In this document: positions 48,433 to 61,485 of the stretch, one piece after another
How the letters are laid out: each line of letters starts with the position of its first letter
How positions within the stretch are numbered: the first letter of the stretch is position 1
NCBI GenBank assembly: GCA_018881555.1
Contig: JACAXG010000106.1
Coordinates: 2,708,203 to 2,772,202, forward strand
Direction of reading: 5' to 3'
Length of the DNA stretch: 64,000 nucleotides
Source: Amblyornis subalaris
Lineage: Eukaryota; Chordata; Aves; Passeriformes; Ptilonorhynchidae
Notes under the pieces: generated by a model
Databases searched by the model: none
Told to the model about the DNA's origin: nothing
What the model saw: the letters and a program-made list of their open reading frames with translations, nothing else
Made by a program: the position numbers and the translations under genes

Positions 48433-50306
48433 CATGCAGCTCTGAGGGGTTCCTGCACCATCTCTACAACACCAGCAGGCTCAGCCAAACATTCCCAAGC
48501 TACCGAACCTAAGAATAGGAGGGGGAGGGAAGTGGGATTTTTCTCACCTCTTTTCCAGCTAATTCTTGTTAATCTTTATTGAGAAGACCATATCGTGCTA
48601 ACATCCTTTTGGGAATAGCCTCTGTTATGTCCCACTCACTGGCCAGGAATATTATAAGTCCTATCAGAGTGGGAAGACCTTCGCCCCTATCACTGTTTTG
48701 TATGATTTTCCCAAAAAAGGGTTCTGTTAAAGCAAATCTCACATGCTGAGGGTCGTTCTCTGCCCCCACCCTCTGGATCTGGGCGAAGGACACCAGATCC
48801 CAGCGGAGGGTTTAACCGCCCAGTCTTACAGGTCTTAAACAGCACATCCANGCTTGTGTGGGCCCTCCGTGCGAGTGTGACCCTCTGCGTTTCACCAGCA
48901 ATATTGATTTTGGCTTTGCAATGCTCCTGTTATCCCTGTTCTAAGGAGGAGGGGAAAGGCACAGCTGAATCACTTATCAAGGCTGACAAAAAGAAGCGAG
49001 TGCCGGAGCTGAGAATAGAAACCAGATCACCTGAGGTTTCACTGCTGGGAACGTTTCCCCTTCCCTCTTCCTTTGGATCTTTGTTCAGCACCNGGGCAGG
49101 TCGTTGGAAATCTGGGCAACATTCAGATACGTTTTCTCTCCCAGAAGGAAATCCAGCTTTCCAGGCTGGCTTTACAGAGGCGGCCAGTCCCGCTCGGGCT
49201 GCCGAGGTTTTTGCAGCTCTCGCAGGACNCTGCGGAATCCAGCAATCAGACCCGTGCAGCCGGAACGCTGTCGGAGGAGATGGCGGGGCAGGGGAGCGGC
49301 ACATTATCTGAAAACAGGCTCACACAATGTGTTCCTACGGACACCAGGAACTAATCTTTGAAATGGTCCCTGACGAGGGACGGATTGGCCCGAGCTGCCT
49401 TCTGAACGCGTTCCAATCCCTCCTTTGCATCCGGTGTGTGTTTATTGGAGAGAGAATAAGTCCTCGTTTAAATTCTGCACATGTATTTGCACTGTGACCT
49501 CTTTAGCTGTTACCTCATGGCTATATCTGAAATTGGTAATAAAACGCAGCTCCGGGATAAAGAACTGCTAGGTGATTTTACACAACTATAATTTTACACT
49601 CTCAAAAGGCAGAATGTGTAATTCCTTAAGCCACACACGGGAACTCGGTGATACTGGGCTGGATTTTTGCTTTCAAAGCCAACACCGTGTGAATAAAGCC
49701 AGCTCTGTGCAGCAATACAAATAATGAGTTAAACAGATATGCACAGTTTAGCTGATCCTGATGCAGTGAGAAACCAAAGTGAAGTCCCAGTGAAATGAGG
49801 ATGCTTCACAATTATGGATTTAAACAGCTCCCACAGCAGATGATTGTGCATCTTAGCGGTTTTGTGTGTGTTCACCTACAACTGTTACAGAAGTGTTTCT
49901 GAAGAGTCTCCCAAGTCCAACACACTNTAAACAATTTCCAAGACACCCTATTGATGCATGAAAAAAATACGACAGATGAGTGTAATAACTGACTGTAATA
50001 ACTGTAATAAGTGAGANAGAACCTTGAAAAATGTGATTATAATTAAACTCTCCCTTTTCTTGCACTGATTTCTTGCACTCCCTTGTTCNGACTTTAAGAT
50101 TCCAGTAAGGAGCCTTTGTGTTAGGTGGTGGTCACATGCAAAGGAAGCCAGAGTAGGAAAACCAAATATTTAATGTCACTCTGCTTCCCCATAAAGTCCA
50201 CCCAGGCAGGGCTACTGCTGCNCAGGAGGAGCGCTGAGCTCAGTGGGGCCCTGCCAAGCCACAGGTTCAACTCCACTGACCCAACAGTGCAGATATCCTA
50301 AAATGA
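48433..50306. other. Non-coding stretch with a mildly CpG-rich patch
   Basis: No gene. CpG frequency rises at about 49160-49480 (for example GGCGGCCAGTCCCGCTCGGG near 49179), and a 151-codon frame at 48856-49311 stays open there without protein resemblance. After it, 49480-49800 is mixed-composition unique DNA. A short TGTAATAACTG-type repeat lies at 49980-50010. Confidence 0.45.
49160..49480. promoter_or_regulatory. CpG-enriched patch (weak)
   Basis: About twenty CpGs over 320 bp, against few in neighbouring DNA. It is short and only moderately GC-rich, so it may miss a formal CpG island threshold. No associated exon is seen. Confidence 0.35.
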
Positions 50307-50611
50307 TCAGAGAAACATGGAATAGTTTGTGTTGGAAGGGTCTTTAAAGATGACCTTGTTCCATCCCCTGTCATTACACCTTCCACTATCCCAAATTGTT
50401 CCAGGCCGCGTCCAGCCTGGCCTTGGACACTTCCAGGGATGGGGCAGCCACAGCTTCTCTGGGCAACCTGTGCCAGGGCCTCACCACCCTCACAGCCAAG
50501 AATCTCTGCCCAATGTCCCACCTAACCCTCCCCTCTGGCACTGGCAAGCCATTCCCCCATGTCCTATCACTGCACACCGTTATCAAAAGCGCCTTTCCAG
50601 CCTTCTTTTAA
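50307..50611 (-). mobile_element. CR1 LINE, 3' fragment
   Basis: The plus strand begins CAGAGAAACATGGAATAGTT and continues through CTATCCCAAATTGTTCCAGG, GGATGGGGCAGCCACAGC, ACCACCCTCACAGCC and CATGTCCTATCACTGC. The minus strand encodes the CR1 C-terminal remnant (RVVRPWHRLPREAVAAPSLE). About 305 bp and among the best preserved copies here. Confidence 0.94.
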
Positions 50612-53600
50612 GGCAAAGCTATTTTGATATTTACTAAAAGGGCTGAACAATCAAATCCAAGTTCCTTGTTTAAACAGAAAGCCAGAGCACAATGGAAAAG
50701 CCATTCCAAATGAGATTCTGAAAGACTCACACTGTGTTATCAACTCAAGCCATGGGTATATTCCTAACCACTAAAGAGTGCCAACAAGTATTTAAAGCCT
50801 AAAAAGACTTACCAGAAATGTGGAGGTACAGCTAAAAGTAACAAGATATTTGCCATCTGGAGCCACCCACAGGTACTTACAGATTCCCTATTTCCTGTGC
50901 ACCTGCAGGGAAGGAAACAGTCACCTGGATTTTGTAATTGACAGCAATATTGCCACCCAGCAGGCACGTGCAGGTTGTAGGGTGAGGTTTAAACTAGAGG
51001 CACACTTTGTAACTGCACCAGCCTGTTGCTTTTCCACTACACATTTATTTATTTCAGCTGACAGCAGTCTCCCTGTCCAGATTTGTGGTGGCACAATACA
51101 TCAGGAAAACACTTCAGAGTTCAAGTTTGGGTTTCAGTTTAGCAATTAACACCAGTATAACAAAGCCCTTAAGCGTTTCTAGCACCTTCACTGATCTGAG
51201 AAGTACCATAACTAGTAACCCTTAGGCAACAAAACACACTGAATCTGGATAATTCTGAGTTTACAGGCAGTTCCCAGTGAATCAGTGCAGATACTGTAGT
51301 GACAGAGATGCCTGGATTTTCTGTTGGATTTTACCTAAATTATATGTATTATTATCTGTTGGTTTATACCTACAGCACACTAATGGTGAAAGAACCCCCA
51401 GCACCATTTATACTGACATGAGGTTTCTAAGTATAAATGTTCCACAAAACATTTCTGTATTAATGCAAACACCGATTTCCAAAGGCATATCAGTTATTAC
51501 ATTTACTTAATCCATTACACTTTTCATAGGTGACGAGACCAAAAAGCATCTTTGGGTTCACCAAATCCATCACACTATCACATCCAGCTTACAATTGCTC
51601 TCCTAAACTCATCCTCATTCACCTTAGAGCCATGTTTTTGTTTTCACAGAGAAGCTATTTGGCAATGTTGCCTTTCAAACGGCTAAAAGATTGCTACTTT
51701 TGTTTATGATCTGTTTAAATCTGTTCCACATTTTTTGTGCCTACGCTGCCTCTTAGCTCAAAGATATCTCTGTGGAGTACATCCCAGAAATAAAACTGGT
51801 GTAGGTGAACGATCACTCAACCTGCTTAAGAATAAATCCGAGTTGTAGGTGTGCTGGGACTTCAGCTCGTGCTTCATCCCTGTGCTCACCTCAGCCTTCG
51901 AATTTCCTGATCCTCTAAAAATGTTTCCTAAAACATCTCCCGTCTCCTTCCTCTACATCCGTAAAATCAGATTGGACAAATATTTCCTTGACCCCATAAC
52001 CTGTCGATTTGAACAACTTCCAAAACCCCTACTTGTCACTTTAGGGGTAACCTTTATCTTCAGGATATTTCTTTTCAGAAATTAATCCCTGCGATGACAT
52101 TTTAGTAGATACCTCCTCAAGAATTCAAATAATATTTCCATTTTTTTTAAAGCTTAATTTCTGTCTTTTTTTCTATCAAACTTCATTATATTTTTTGTTA
52201 TTACTGTTGTTTTGCCCTTTAAAAGCAAACCCACTATGTTATAATGAAGTTATGAATCTAAATTTTTTTTACACATATTCCAAGTATTCAATTTGTTTAA
52301 AGTGCTCATGAGGGTTTGTTTTTTTTTTTTTCCTGCTGGAGGTGATTAATTCTTCCTTTTTTATCAAATTATTCTATAGATTTTCAATATATTTGTGCAG
52401 CATCAAGTCTAATCTAAACACTGGGTATTTTTGCAGACAATTTCATTAAGAAAATACAGAACAAAAGTGCCTTTCTAGTTCTCTGTCAAGGCAGAATATT
52501 CTCCAGATTTTCTTTTGGTAACATAGAAAAATTAAAATATCCTGTATCTTTACATTAGTTCCCAATTTCCATATTAAAATGTTTCTGCTATTGTAGAGCA
52601 ACATTAAGGCAAAATAATAGATTTAACATGACAAAAACATCCTTCAAACCTCACCATAGTGTCTCAGCTCATTGGGAATAATCTTCTCCACAGTGTGATA
52701 TTGATAGTTGAATTCCAAATTAAAATTCATCTGTAAAATAAGCACAAAAGGTCATAATCTGGCTGCTAATAATCATCCTGGTTTTTACTGCTGTCCTAAA
52801 TATCCAGACAGACACATCCATAGCTTGACAATGTCATATCCCCAAAATACAGTGAGCATCCCAAAATTTTCCCAGGGTTTTCTGATTTATTTTTTTTTTT
52901 TAGCTTAAAGGAGTGCAAACTACTTCTATATCAAAAGGGAAGGGTTTTTTTCAGTTTAAAATGACAACTCTTTCAAAATATTATTCAAATATACGTGGAA
53001 AAAGCTTTCCNAAACACTCTCCCATCGAAAATGGCAATGTTCATTTTGAGTGGAATGACATCTTAGGTTTACCCTGAGATTGTTGTTTAGTTTCTTTAGC
53101 TCCAAAATATACTTTTTAAGTAGTAATGAAGGAAANATTAGAAAAGTCTCTTCTTAATTGTTAGAAAACAAACGAAACGATTTTGTACAGTCCTATCTAT
53201 TTTCTAGTTGCAGGATAAAATGCTCCTTTTATAAATATTTAACTGCTAATTATAAAGGAATAAGAGTAGACGAAGACAGAAAGGGGTGGAGGGAAAAGGA
53301 AGTTAAATTGGTTTAGTTGTAGAAAATATTTATTATTTTATTACTATNGTTTAGACAGCCTGGAGTGAACCATGGCAGATGCTCCACAAAGCCAAGCAGG
53401 GACACAGAGTTTCCAGAAGCCACCAGTGAAATCTCCTTTTCCTACAAAATCCCTTCTGCCCAGAGCAGATGTCNGACTGGTAATACACCAAATATCCCAA
53501 CAAAGAAAAGGGAATTATTCAGACTATTTTCTACTACAGAAAAGAAAATAGGAACCTTTTTACCAAGTTTTGTGACAAACATGGATCACCCATTGTGCTT

Positions 53601-56600
53601 TCATCCCAAGGTTTCACTCCTTGGTGTTGCAGAACCTTCCTGAAGCACCGAGCAGGGATTTGGGACATGAACCATCAAACCCTCCCCAAGAATCCCAATT
53701 GCAACAAAAACTGACCAAGAAGAAAATATTCGTTATTTTTCCCACCCATATGATATCATGGTGTCTTCTCATACTTTTAGTGTGTTTATTAGTAAATAAG
53801 TAAAATTAAGAAAAATATTCTAGACAATGTTTTTAGTAGTGAATCTTGCCCTGAAATACTGGCATCAAGCAGGGCTGGGTGAAGTGCATTTCCATTGTTT
53901 TCCATCAAAACAAAAAAAAATTTGAAGCGTTTTCCCAAAATATCACCAAAAAGAGAACAAGAGCAAGAAAAAAGCTTGATCCTGATTATCCTCTGGAGTG
54001 TTTAATCTTGNAAATTATAAATTCATGCAACAATTNTCTACAGCAGTGGATCCACATTCTCAGACAGATCTTCACGTTGTGATTTGGACGCTGCAATTTC
54101 CTGCTCTCAAATCACTGTGTTTAGGCATTTGAGGTCTTTGTGTTTAAGGAGTTATTTTGCTTCCCAAAGAAGCCAAGTGCTGACCATGTTATTGTCACAT
54201 CAAATAGATGACAAATATTGGTCAGCAGAAAAATCATACAGCACATTCACATTCTGTATGATTTTCCTTAAAAAGAAAAAAAAAATGTTATTTTCTTTTC
54301 TGCAAACGAAAAAAGACAAACTCTTTTCCACCACAAAATATCTCAAGAAACAAATCTACAAACACTGATATAAAGACCTGAAGCAGCTTTGCACCTTACA
54401 CACAAGACACTTCAGTAGTGTTCGTGATAACCAAATGTTTTATATTCTATAATTCTTAATTGGAATACATAAAGAGATGATATATAGGGAGAGCTTTATC
54501 ATGCCAACACTAAAAGCAACTTTAATGCCCAAAGATTTTAAGCAGCATGTGCATAGGATGCATTCTACAAATGAGGACAGGAAAATTCAGAGTTTAGGTG
54601 TTTCAGGTAGGAANAGGATGCAAAATGTCATTATCCGAACACCTCAGAGGATCATTTTCAACTGAAATTCTACACAGGGTTTAAGTGTTTTCCCTCAATT
54701 TGATTTCAAATATACCTCAATAATCACAATAATCAAATGATAGCTTTCAACAATTATCCTTTCCATTATTTCAAAGATGAGATGAAAGATGGATAACACC
54801 TGCTGTACTTCCCAAATAATGAAAACCAGACAGCTTTCCATTCCCAAAATTGAAATTTTACTTAGAAAAATTAAAGTGGGATTTTTTTTCTTAAATTTAA
54901 TTTCTCAAACCTTTCGCATGTAGGAAAATTTATGATCAATCTTTCCCACAGAATTTCGGTTTTGATCTATTATAATTTCTGGGTGAAAAGCTTTGATTAA
55001 AAAGTTTGATCAGCCCATATTCATTATAAAAACCATGTGAGTAACTCCCATTATCAAAGTCCAACTTCCATACCCGATCATATTCCACGGAGNACTCTCC
55101 ACTCATCTAAACCACAAAACTTCCCAAGCCAAGAATAGGTTTCCCTGGCAGTTGGCAATGCTCAAGACTGCTATTGAGAGGATATTTTCCTGCCATGTTC
55201 CGTATCATCCAGACTCATTCACAGTGACAGTGTGATTATTTTTTTCCTCTGCGAAGTCTAGAGAAACACTTCAGTTAGACTGGAGTCTGTTCAGAAAGAC
55301 ATGAAAATCAAGAAGTTAGAAGAGGAACTGGGAAAATTTCAAGTAGGTAAAAGGGAATTTGTCCATCTGATGAGGAAGGATTTTTCCACAATGCTTTTCC
55401 ATGTGATGACTCCAGCTAGACAAAGTTCAGTGCAAGGTTTGCCACACGTGAGCCAANGAAATCCATAGGCAGGATACTCTGATCATCCCTGACAACCGGA
55501 TAACGAGACAGAGCGAAATCCTGGGGCACGTGATTGGATGTAATTGCACATCAACAAGCTCTGGAGACGATAAACAGAGGAGCAGTGCAAAAATACACTG
55601 TGGTTGGCAGCTGTGGGTGAGGAGGAACTCTTGGCGTATCCGAGCACGGAAGCTTCGGTGGAGGCAGATGACTTACCCAGGAGCTGCTCGTTTTTAACTC
55701 TGACAAGTGTTTTCTTTCGGTGTGGATGATGTGCCCGAGCTAAATGTATTGTTACACCCAGACTGACAGCTCACATTGCCGCTCCTGTCCGTTCAACTCA
55801 CGAGCAGCAGGCGTTTGATGAAAGTCTCGTGGCTTCCACACTTTTAGCATNACTCCGGGGAAAGAAATATTTGCTGAAATACTTGTCCAGCTTGGATACA
55901 ACTAAACTAAAAGAAAACGAGCCCAAGATAGAAAGGTGATGTGATGTAAGTACATCTCCATCACTGTCTCCTGAAAAATGTGAAAGCTGAGGTGGCCAAC
56001 ATAGCAAAGACATTGACTACCACGTTCATGTAATATGAGTTCAGCTGCTGTCCCACACACTTCTGAAGCGTGATGAAATTCAGATAAAATATTCCAAGAT
56101 GCATTTTTCTAACCAAACTTATCTGACAGACAACTTAGATCCACTTACAGCTTCCAAATCTGCACAGACACCACAGTGGAATTATTCTACACGAGGAGAG
56201 GTTCCACAAGGGTTGGCATTTGATATCTACATGGTCAAGAAAAATCCAAGTGACTCAAGATATGTTTTCCACAATCATTCCTGAACAGTGCTGGGGCTTC
56301 ACTTGGGCAATGCCCTCTCTGATACGAGCAGCTGACCCAAGGTCCTGAATAATTATGGATATTTAGGATCCAATATAACTTTTCCGAGTGTAGGCATGTG
56401 AGCATTAACATCCTGGCCAAACACCAATTTGGATAATTATTTTGCCTACCTAAATGTCCTTGTTTTCATTGGAATTCTTCATTTCCAAAGCTGTTCTGCA
56501 GTGCTGCTGAGCTCTGTTAAACAGCTGCAATATCTCACCCCAGAGATGGCTGCATTTCAGTGGTGGGTGATGTGATCCAAAGAGTTTGAATATCAGTTTA

Positions 56601-58557
56601 ATCACTTTGGCATCCTTCAGGAACAAAGTCACTATTTAAATGTAAGATTATTGTAGAGAATAAAATTGTCAATAAATGTAGTAATGTCTATCTCTAACTA
56701 TAAGCAATTACAGAGCTAATCTCCAACTCTCAAAAAATAACACCAGATGGTATTTTTCAGAAAAGTCAAATGTAGAATATTATATTTTTTTGCATTTTTC
56801 AGTACATCATGATGGCAAATAATATTATGTGAATCCTGCAAGTACAAGAAAAATCTGCAAGTATAACATTCTTCTCTTCCAGCGAACATCCTGTGAATTC
56901 ATAAATATTTACATTTTGCAAGTTATAATTATGTAGCACTGGAGGAAAAAAAAAAGAAGAGAGTGACTGTATATACAAGTTTATAAAAGAACATTCATAA
57001 ATTAAAAATGTGCATTGTTCTGAAAACGATACCTACTGCGTTTACTGTGTCAGCNTGTCAAACCACAGGGAACCTTCCAAGCTCCCCCTCAGCTGGGTAA
57101 AAAATATATTTGTAGGTTTGAACAACTATTGATTCCTTAGTGTAGTTGCTATTAATAGTTTTAAACCATTATGTGTGAAGTCATCACTGGAGGGATCTGT
57201 TAAAGCAGCAAGACAAGTTTGATAATCCTCCTGCACAAGTTGACAAACACAGATGCACTCCAAAAATTTTTGGAATGTTGTGGAAAAACCCTCACACACT
57301 TGCCTAAATTCGGACAGTTCAGTGTTATCCTGCCACTGTCTCTTTTTAGCTGGAATTTTGCGTTAGTTTTCCTGTTGCAGCAGTTTCTGTACTAAAGGAT
57401 GATTTTAGTGTTAATGAGCCTGAGCTGCAGGAGAGTCCCGAAGTTGAGATTTCGGTTGCAAGAACATTATTTTCTCAGCAACCAGCAAAAACTATTCATT
57501 GAAGACTATTTTTATTGNAGGAATTTTACCATTTTGATTCATGAATAATCCATGAACAGATGTTGATTTTTACAAGTTCAGTTGTTATTTGAAATTGTTT
57601 GAATACTTTATACAAACATATTGCAACCTCTGGGTTATTTGTATTTTTTTTTGTTGTTCCATTACAANGTTCAACTATTCATTGTGAGATAGATTGTCTT
57701 CTCATACAAATAAATCCTTACCACTGTGAAAAAAAAAATAAATGGTTGGACAGGTGACCTAGGTGTATTATTCATGATGTAAATTCTTTAGGGAAAAAGA
57801 AATAAATTACTTTATGCCCAGAAAAATCAGCTTTTGCAAATATGAAAAAAAAGAAAGGAGAAAATTATTTGTACAAATGCTTAATACATTAATGCTGGCT
57901 GTAGGATGGCCAATCCCTCATGAAAGTCAAAAGCTGTGCACAACCATTCATGCAAATAGATAAGGATTTATGAATATGGGAGTTACTTTGATATCTTAAT
58001 TAATAGTTGTGAAATCACCTTTTGCTCTCTCTCTAAAGTATTTGTTCTGTTGTACTGTTGAGATAAAAACAAAACCACAGTGGCTGCACCTTTCTCTTGT
58101 AGGTGTTTTCAACCTGGGCTGCTTTTCCATTTTCCCTCGGCTGTTTCCCCGCAGGCAAATCCTGCATTTCCTACTCTTCCTTCTTTTCTAACGTGCCAAA
58201 TTTGCATCCACACCAGACACTTTATCACAGGAGAAGCCTGTGAACACAGCAGGCGACTTTCTAACCGTAATTTTTACCTCGTTAGCTTGTGCAATATTAC
58301 CCTAATTCCAGACAAACGATGCCAGATCTTCCAAAGAAGATGGGGAAAAAAGTCACCACAACAATTAAACTCAATCAGGTTTCCAAACCNGATTTCAGCA
58401 TCTGAACCTGAAGTCCTTTCACCTGCATTTACACAACGTGAATCCTTCCCTCTTATCCGTGAGTTGGATNCCTTTCAGGTGCCTTCCTGGCAGTCCCTGT
58501 ACAGACATTTATTGAAAAACCGGGGGTAGTTTATTGGAGTTGCAACTTCTTAGTTTT
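50612..58557. other. Long unique non-coding stretch, no gene seen
   Basis: Nearly 8 kb without a recognisable CR1 copy or gene. It is AT-rich, with T-runs at 52319-52331 and 52889-52901 and A-runs near 54270-54285. The block 55480-55800 is less AT-rich and carries a CACGTGATTGG composite (55527-55537). A 16-bp palindrome lies at 57259-57274. No convincing exon. Confidence 0.5.
57259..57274. repeat. 16-bp perfect palindrome
   Basis: TCCAAAAATTTTTGGA reads identically on both strands. It resembles a relaxed CArG/MADS-type outline (CC, AT-rich, GG) but the AT core is ten bases, not six, so it is not a standard serum response factor site. Confidence 0.7.
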
Positions 58558-58620
58558 CACAGAATCATTTAGATTGGAAAAACATCTAAAATCATCAATT
58601 CCAAGTGTTTTCTGGCCATC
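58558..58620 (-). mobile_element. CR1 LINE, very short 3' end fragment
   Basis: The plus strand reads CACAGAATCATTTAGATTGG, then AAAACATCTAAAATCATCAA and TTCCAAG, the reverse complement of a CR1 3' terminus (tail then TTTTCCAACC). Only about 60 bp remain recognisable. Confidence 0.75.
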
Positions 58621-58887
58621 TGTGGCAAATTNACATGGTTTCCTACATAAAAATAACTGATCAAACGATGCTAATCTTCAGGTCCCTGTTCTGGGAAGTA
58701 ATTAACTTTCCTGAGAAACCACATTAAATAAAAAAATAGCTGCAATGGGACCATGGTGACAGAGGGGTACTGGCTGTCCAGATTATTTAAGAATTTGAGG
58801 ATTTGATTCTGTCTATGACCTTTCAGAGCTCATTTTTCACATGATCTGGAACATCTGAAGTTGGTTAATGATCATGCCTGTGAGGAG
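58621..58887. other. Spacer between two opposed CR1 copies, nothing seen
   Basis: Ordinary AT-rich sequence between a minus-sense and a plus-sense CR1. No feature recognised. Confidence 0.55.
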
Positions 58888-59163
58888 CCTGGAGTAACAG
58901 GACGAGGGAAAATGGTTTCAAACTGAAAGAAAGTAGGTTTAGATGGGATAGTGGGAAGAAATCCTTCCCTGTGAGGGTGGGGAGGCCCTGGCACAGGNTG
59001 NCCAGAGAAGCTGTGGCTGCCCTATCCCTGGAAGTGTCCAAGGCCAGGTTGGACGGGGCTTGGAGCAACCTGGGATAGCCGAAAGCGTCCCTGCCCATGG
59101 AAGGGGTGGGAATGGGATGATCTTTAAGGTCCATTCCAACCCAAACATTCCATGACTCCGTAA
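58888..59163 (+). mobile_element. CR1 LINE, 3' fragment
   Basis: Sense orientation: TAACAGGACGAGGGAAAATG, GTAGGTTTAGATGGGATAGT, GTGAGGGTGGGGAGGCCCTG, CTGGAAGTGTCCAAGGCCAG, GGGATGATCTTTAAGGTCCA, and the tail CATTCCATGACTCCG. About 275 bp, including the C-terminal ORF2 remnant and full 3' UTR end. Confidence 0.94.
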
Positions 59164-60234
59164 TTTTGCTCTTGGGCACCAGTGCAATACCCCTGACAGA
59201 GGGAGANGAAGACTTAAATTCTAAGCAGAATAGAGATTTTTACTTATACCTGTAACACACGTTGTTTGTTTGCTTTGTTTTTAATGCTTGGTCAGTTGGT
59301 AGCATTCTCTGTGAGGCCACCATGAGATTTTTATTCCTGAATCTCTCCCTGTGCAGCATCTTCGTGGAAGCTGAAAACCAAGCCCTTAGTCCAGGTATGT
59401 TTATGGGTTACCACTTATTTCAGTCTCTTAAATGTACTAATCCCCACAGTTGACAGCACTTGTGTTGCAATGACCTGCAGTCATCTGATCAACTTTCGGA
59501 ATACTTACCAGCCATAATCAAATATATTCTCATCTCTTATTTGAACAAATCAAACAGAAATTGAATACATTTTTTTTTATGAACACTAGCAATATGTTCT
59601 CTTCTCTGATAATTTTGACATTAAAATTCCATTTTAATAATCCCATCCTTCAGGCTTTGCAGACTCTTAAGGTATTAAAGCAAAAATTATCCTAAGCAGT
59701 TAGATTATAATGTATTTAAAGATTAGACATTTCATGTTGAATATTAACTGCTCCACTTCCCAGGGAAAAAAAATGATGCAGGGNTTTTTTTCCTTGTATA
59801 ATTTATACATTTTTGATAGGTTGACTGTACAAAGTTCAAACCTTTTATGAAAAAATACTATAAAATGTACTCATGGTTCTGCATTATATTAAAAAGCTGT
59901 ATATAAAGGTATGAGAAAACATTTTTGCTGACATAATTAACATATTTTGATCCCTCAGAAATGGGCAAAATGGCTGTTCAACCTCAATGCAGCCTATCAG
60001 GCCTCTGGGCTGAGACAAGACAGTAAAATATTTGAAGTCTAAAGAACTTTTATTTACATATCATAAAAGANGGGTCACACATTTGGACTTTTGGTTTCCT
60101 AGTAATATAAAATGGAGAAACATTACTAAATTACTTTGAAACAGCATATTGCAACAAAATTAACTTTTAGCCAAACTCGTTAGAATTTCAGATATTTGTC
60201 TAAATCATGNCAATTCCTTATGAACACTCCACAT
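59164..60234. other. AT-rich non-coding stretch, no gene seen
   Basis: No gene. A short open segment near 59320-59395 is followed by CCAGGTATGT, which looks like a splice donor, but the peptide is not recognisable and no matching partner is seen. T-runs lie near 59572 and 59784. Confidence 0.5.
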
Positions 60235-60380
60235 TCCTTATCCCTGAAAATGTTCAAGGCCAGGTTGGATGGAGATCTGAGCAACCTGGTCTAGTGGAAA
60301 GTGTCCCCATCCACGGCAGGGGATGGAACAGGATGGATTTTAGGGTTCCTTCCAAACCAAATCAGTCTGGAATTTTATGA
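60235..60380 (+). mobile_element. CR1 LINE, short 3' fragment
   Basis: Sense orientation: TTATCCCTGAAAATGTTCAA, GGCCAGGTTGGATGGAGATC, GAGCAACCTGGTCTAGTGGA, GTGTCCCCATCCACGGCAGG, and a decayed end TCTGGAATTTTATG. About 145 bp. It is more diverged than its neighbours. Confidence 0.9.
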
Positions 60381-61195
60381 ATGCTCAGACACAGGTCTGG
60401 ACTCAGAAAAATCATTCACTGACAGGTATGGGCATGGACATGGTCCCCTCAGCACTTGTTCCTGTAAACACTGGCAGAGGGGATTTGTCCTCTCTTCGTA
60501 TAAACAGAGGGGTAAAACCCTGTAGCACAAAGGAATCTTCTTCCATCNGTGGGTAAACAACACCAGAGACAGCCTGACTTTGTTTCCACACTGGGTGACA
60601 CCATAAACACACACCCTCTCCTTGTTCATTTTTTAACAATGTGCTTATGCTATTAGAAGTGTATTTTGGGTTATTTCTGTGGAACATTTAACATCTTTTC
60701 TTTTTGTCCTTTTGCCTTGCCCTTCAATTTCGACNGTGATGGATCTAAGCATATTTAGGACATTAAGGGCAAACTAAATTGTTGTTTATACTGTTAAATG
60801 TAAAAAGCATAATGGCAGGGTAGTGTCTGTATTCTGGAAAATAAGTACACTTGTCTGATTTTTATTACATATCTACTCTCCTGATGTGTACTGAGCAAAT
60901 TGTGGGGTCTCAGCTGAAAATGCAACATGAAAGTTTAATACATCTGCAGGATCTGTCAACCTGAGCACACACTGAGCAACTGAAAACAAAGGAAAAACAC
61001 TTGTGCTTTAGGAGAGANGCTCTGAGAGCGTCTGAATGAAGCCTGGGCAGTCACAGGGCTGGCAAACACAGGTAAGTGAGGGGCATGAGGTACCTCCTTC
61101 CTCAACCACAGCAGCTCATGCCTGGCACCAGCATCTGCCCCGGCTCCACAGGCAGCTCCTGGGGCATTGCCACCCCCAGGTAGGAGCTGAGAGAG
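60381..61195. other. Non-coding stretch, no gene seen
   Basis: Between two CR1 copies. Sequence at 61090-61190 is GC-richer (GCCCCGGCTCCACAGGCAGC and nearby). No coding or repeat family signal beyond that. Confidence 0.5.
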
Positions 61196-61485
61196 AATCC
61201 CAGACTGGTTTGGGTTGAATCCCAGACTGGTTTGGGTTGAAAAGAAGCTTAGAGACCATCCAGGGCCACCCTCTGCCATGGGCAGGAACACCTTCCACTA
61301 TCCCAGGTTGCTCCAAGCCCCGTCCAGCCTGGCCTTGGACACTTCCAGGGATGGGGCAGCCACAGCTTCTCTGGGCAACCTGTGCCAGGGCCTCACCACC
61401 TTCACAATTGAGAATTTCTTCCTAATATCTCATCCAAACCTCATCTCTGTCACTTTAAAGTCATTCTCCCTCATCTTGTGCTGAA
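61196..61485 (-). mobile_element. CR1 LINE, 3' fragment with tandem-duplicated end
   Basis: The plus strand is the reverse complement of the common CR1 3' end: CCCTCTGCCATGGGCAGGAA, CTATCCCAGGTTGCTCCAAG, GGATGGGGCAGCCACAGC, TTTCTTCCTAATATCTCATC. At its terminus the 22-bp segment around CAGACTGGTTTGGGTTG occurs twice in tandem (61196-61217 and 61218-61239). About 290 bp; sense is minus. Confidence 0.94.

Noticed and set aside
57950..57957. Octamer ATGCAAAT (POU factor site), also at 63941-63948 and elsewhere
   Set aside because: Several copies across an AT-rich 64-kb window are expected by chance on two strands; no clustering.
59262..59453. Possible small exon with a GTATGT donor near 59396
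   Set aside because: One donor-like word is expected by chance. The peptide is not recognised and no partner exon is seen.
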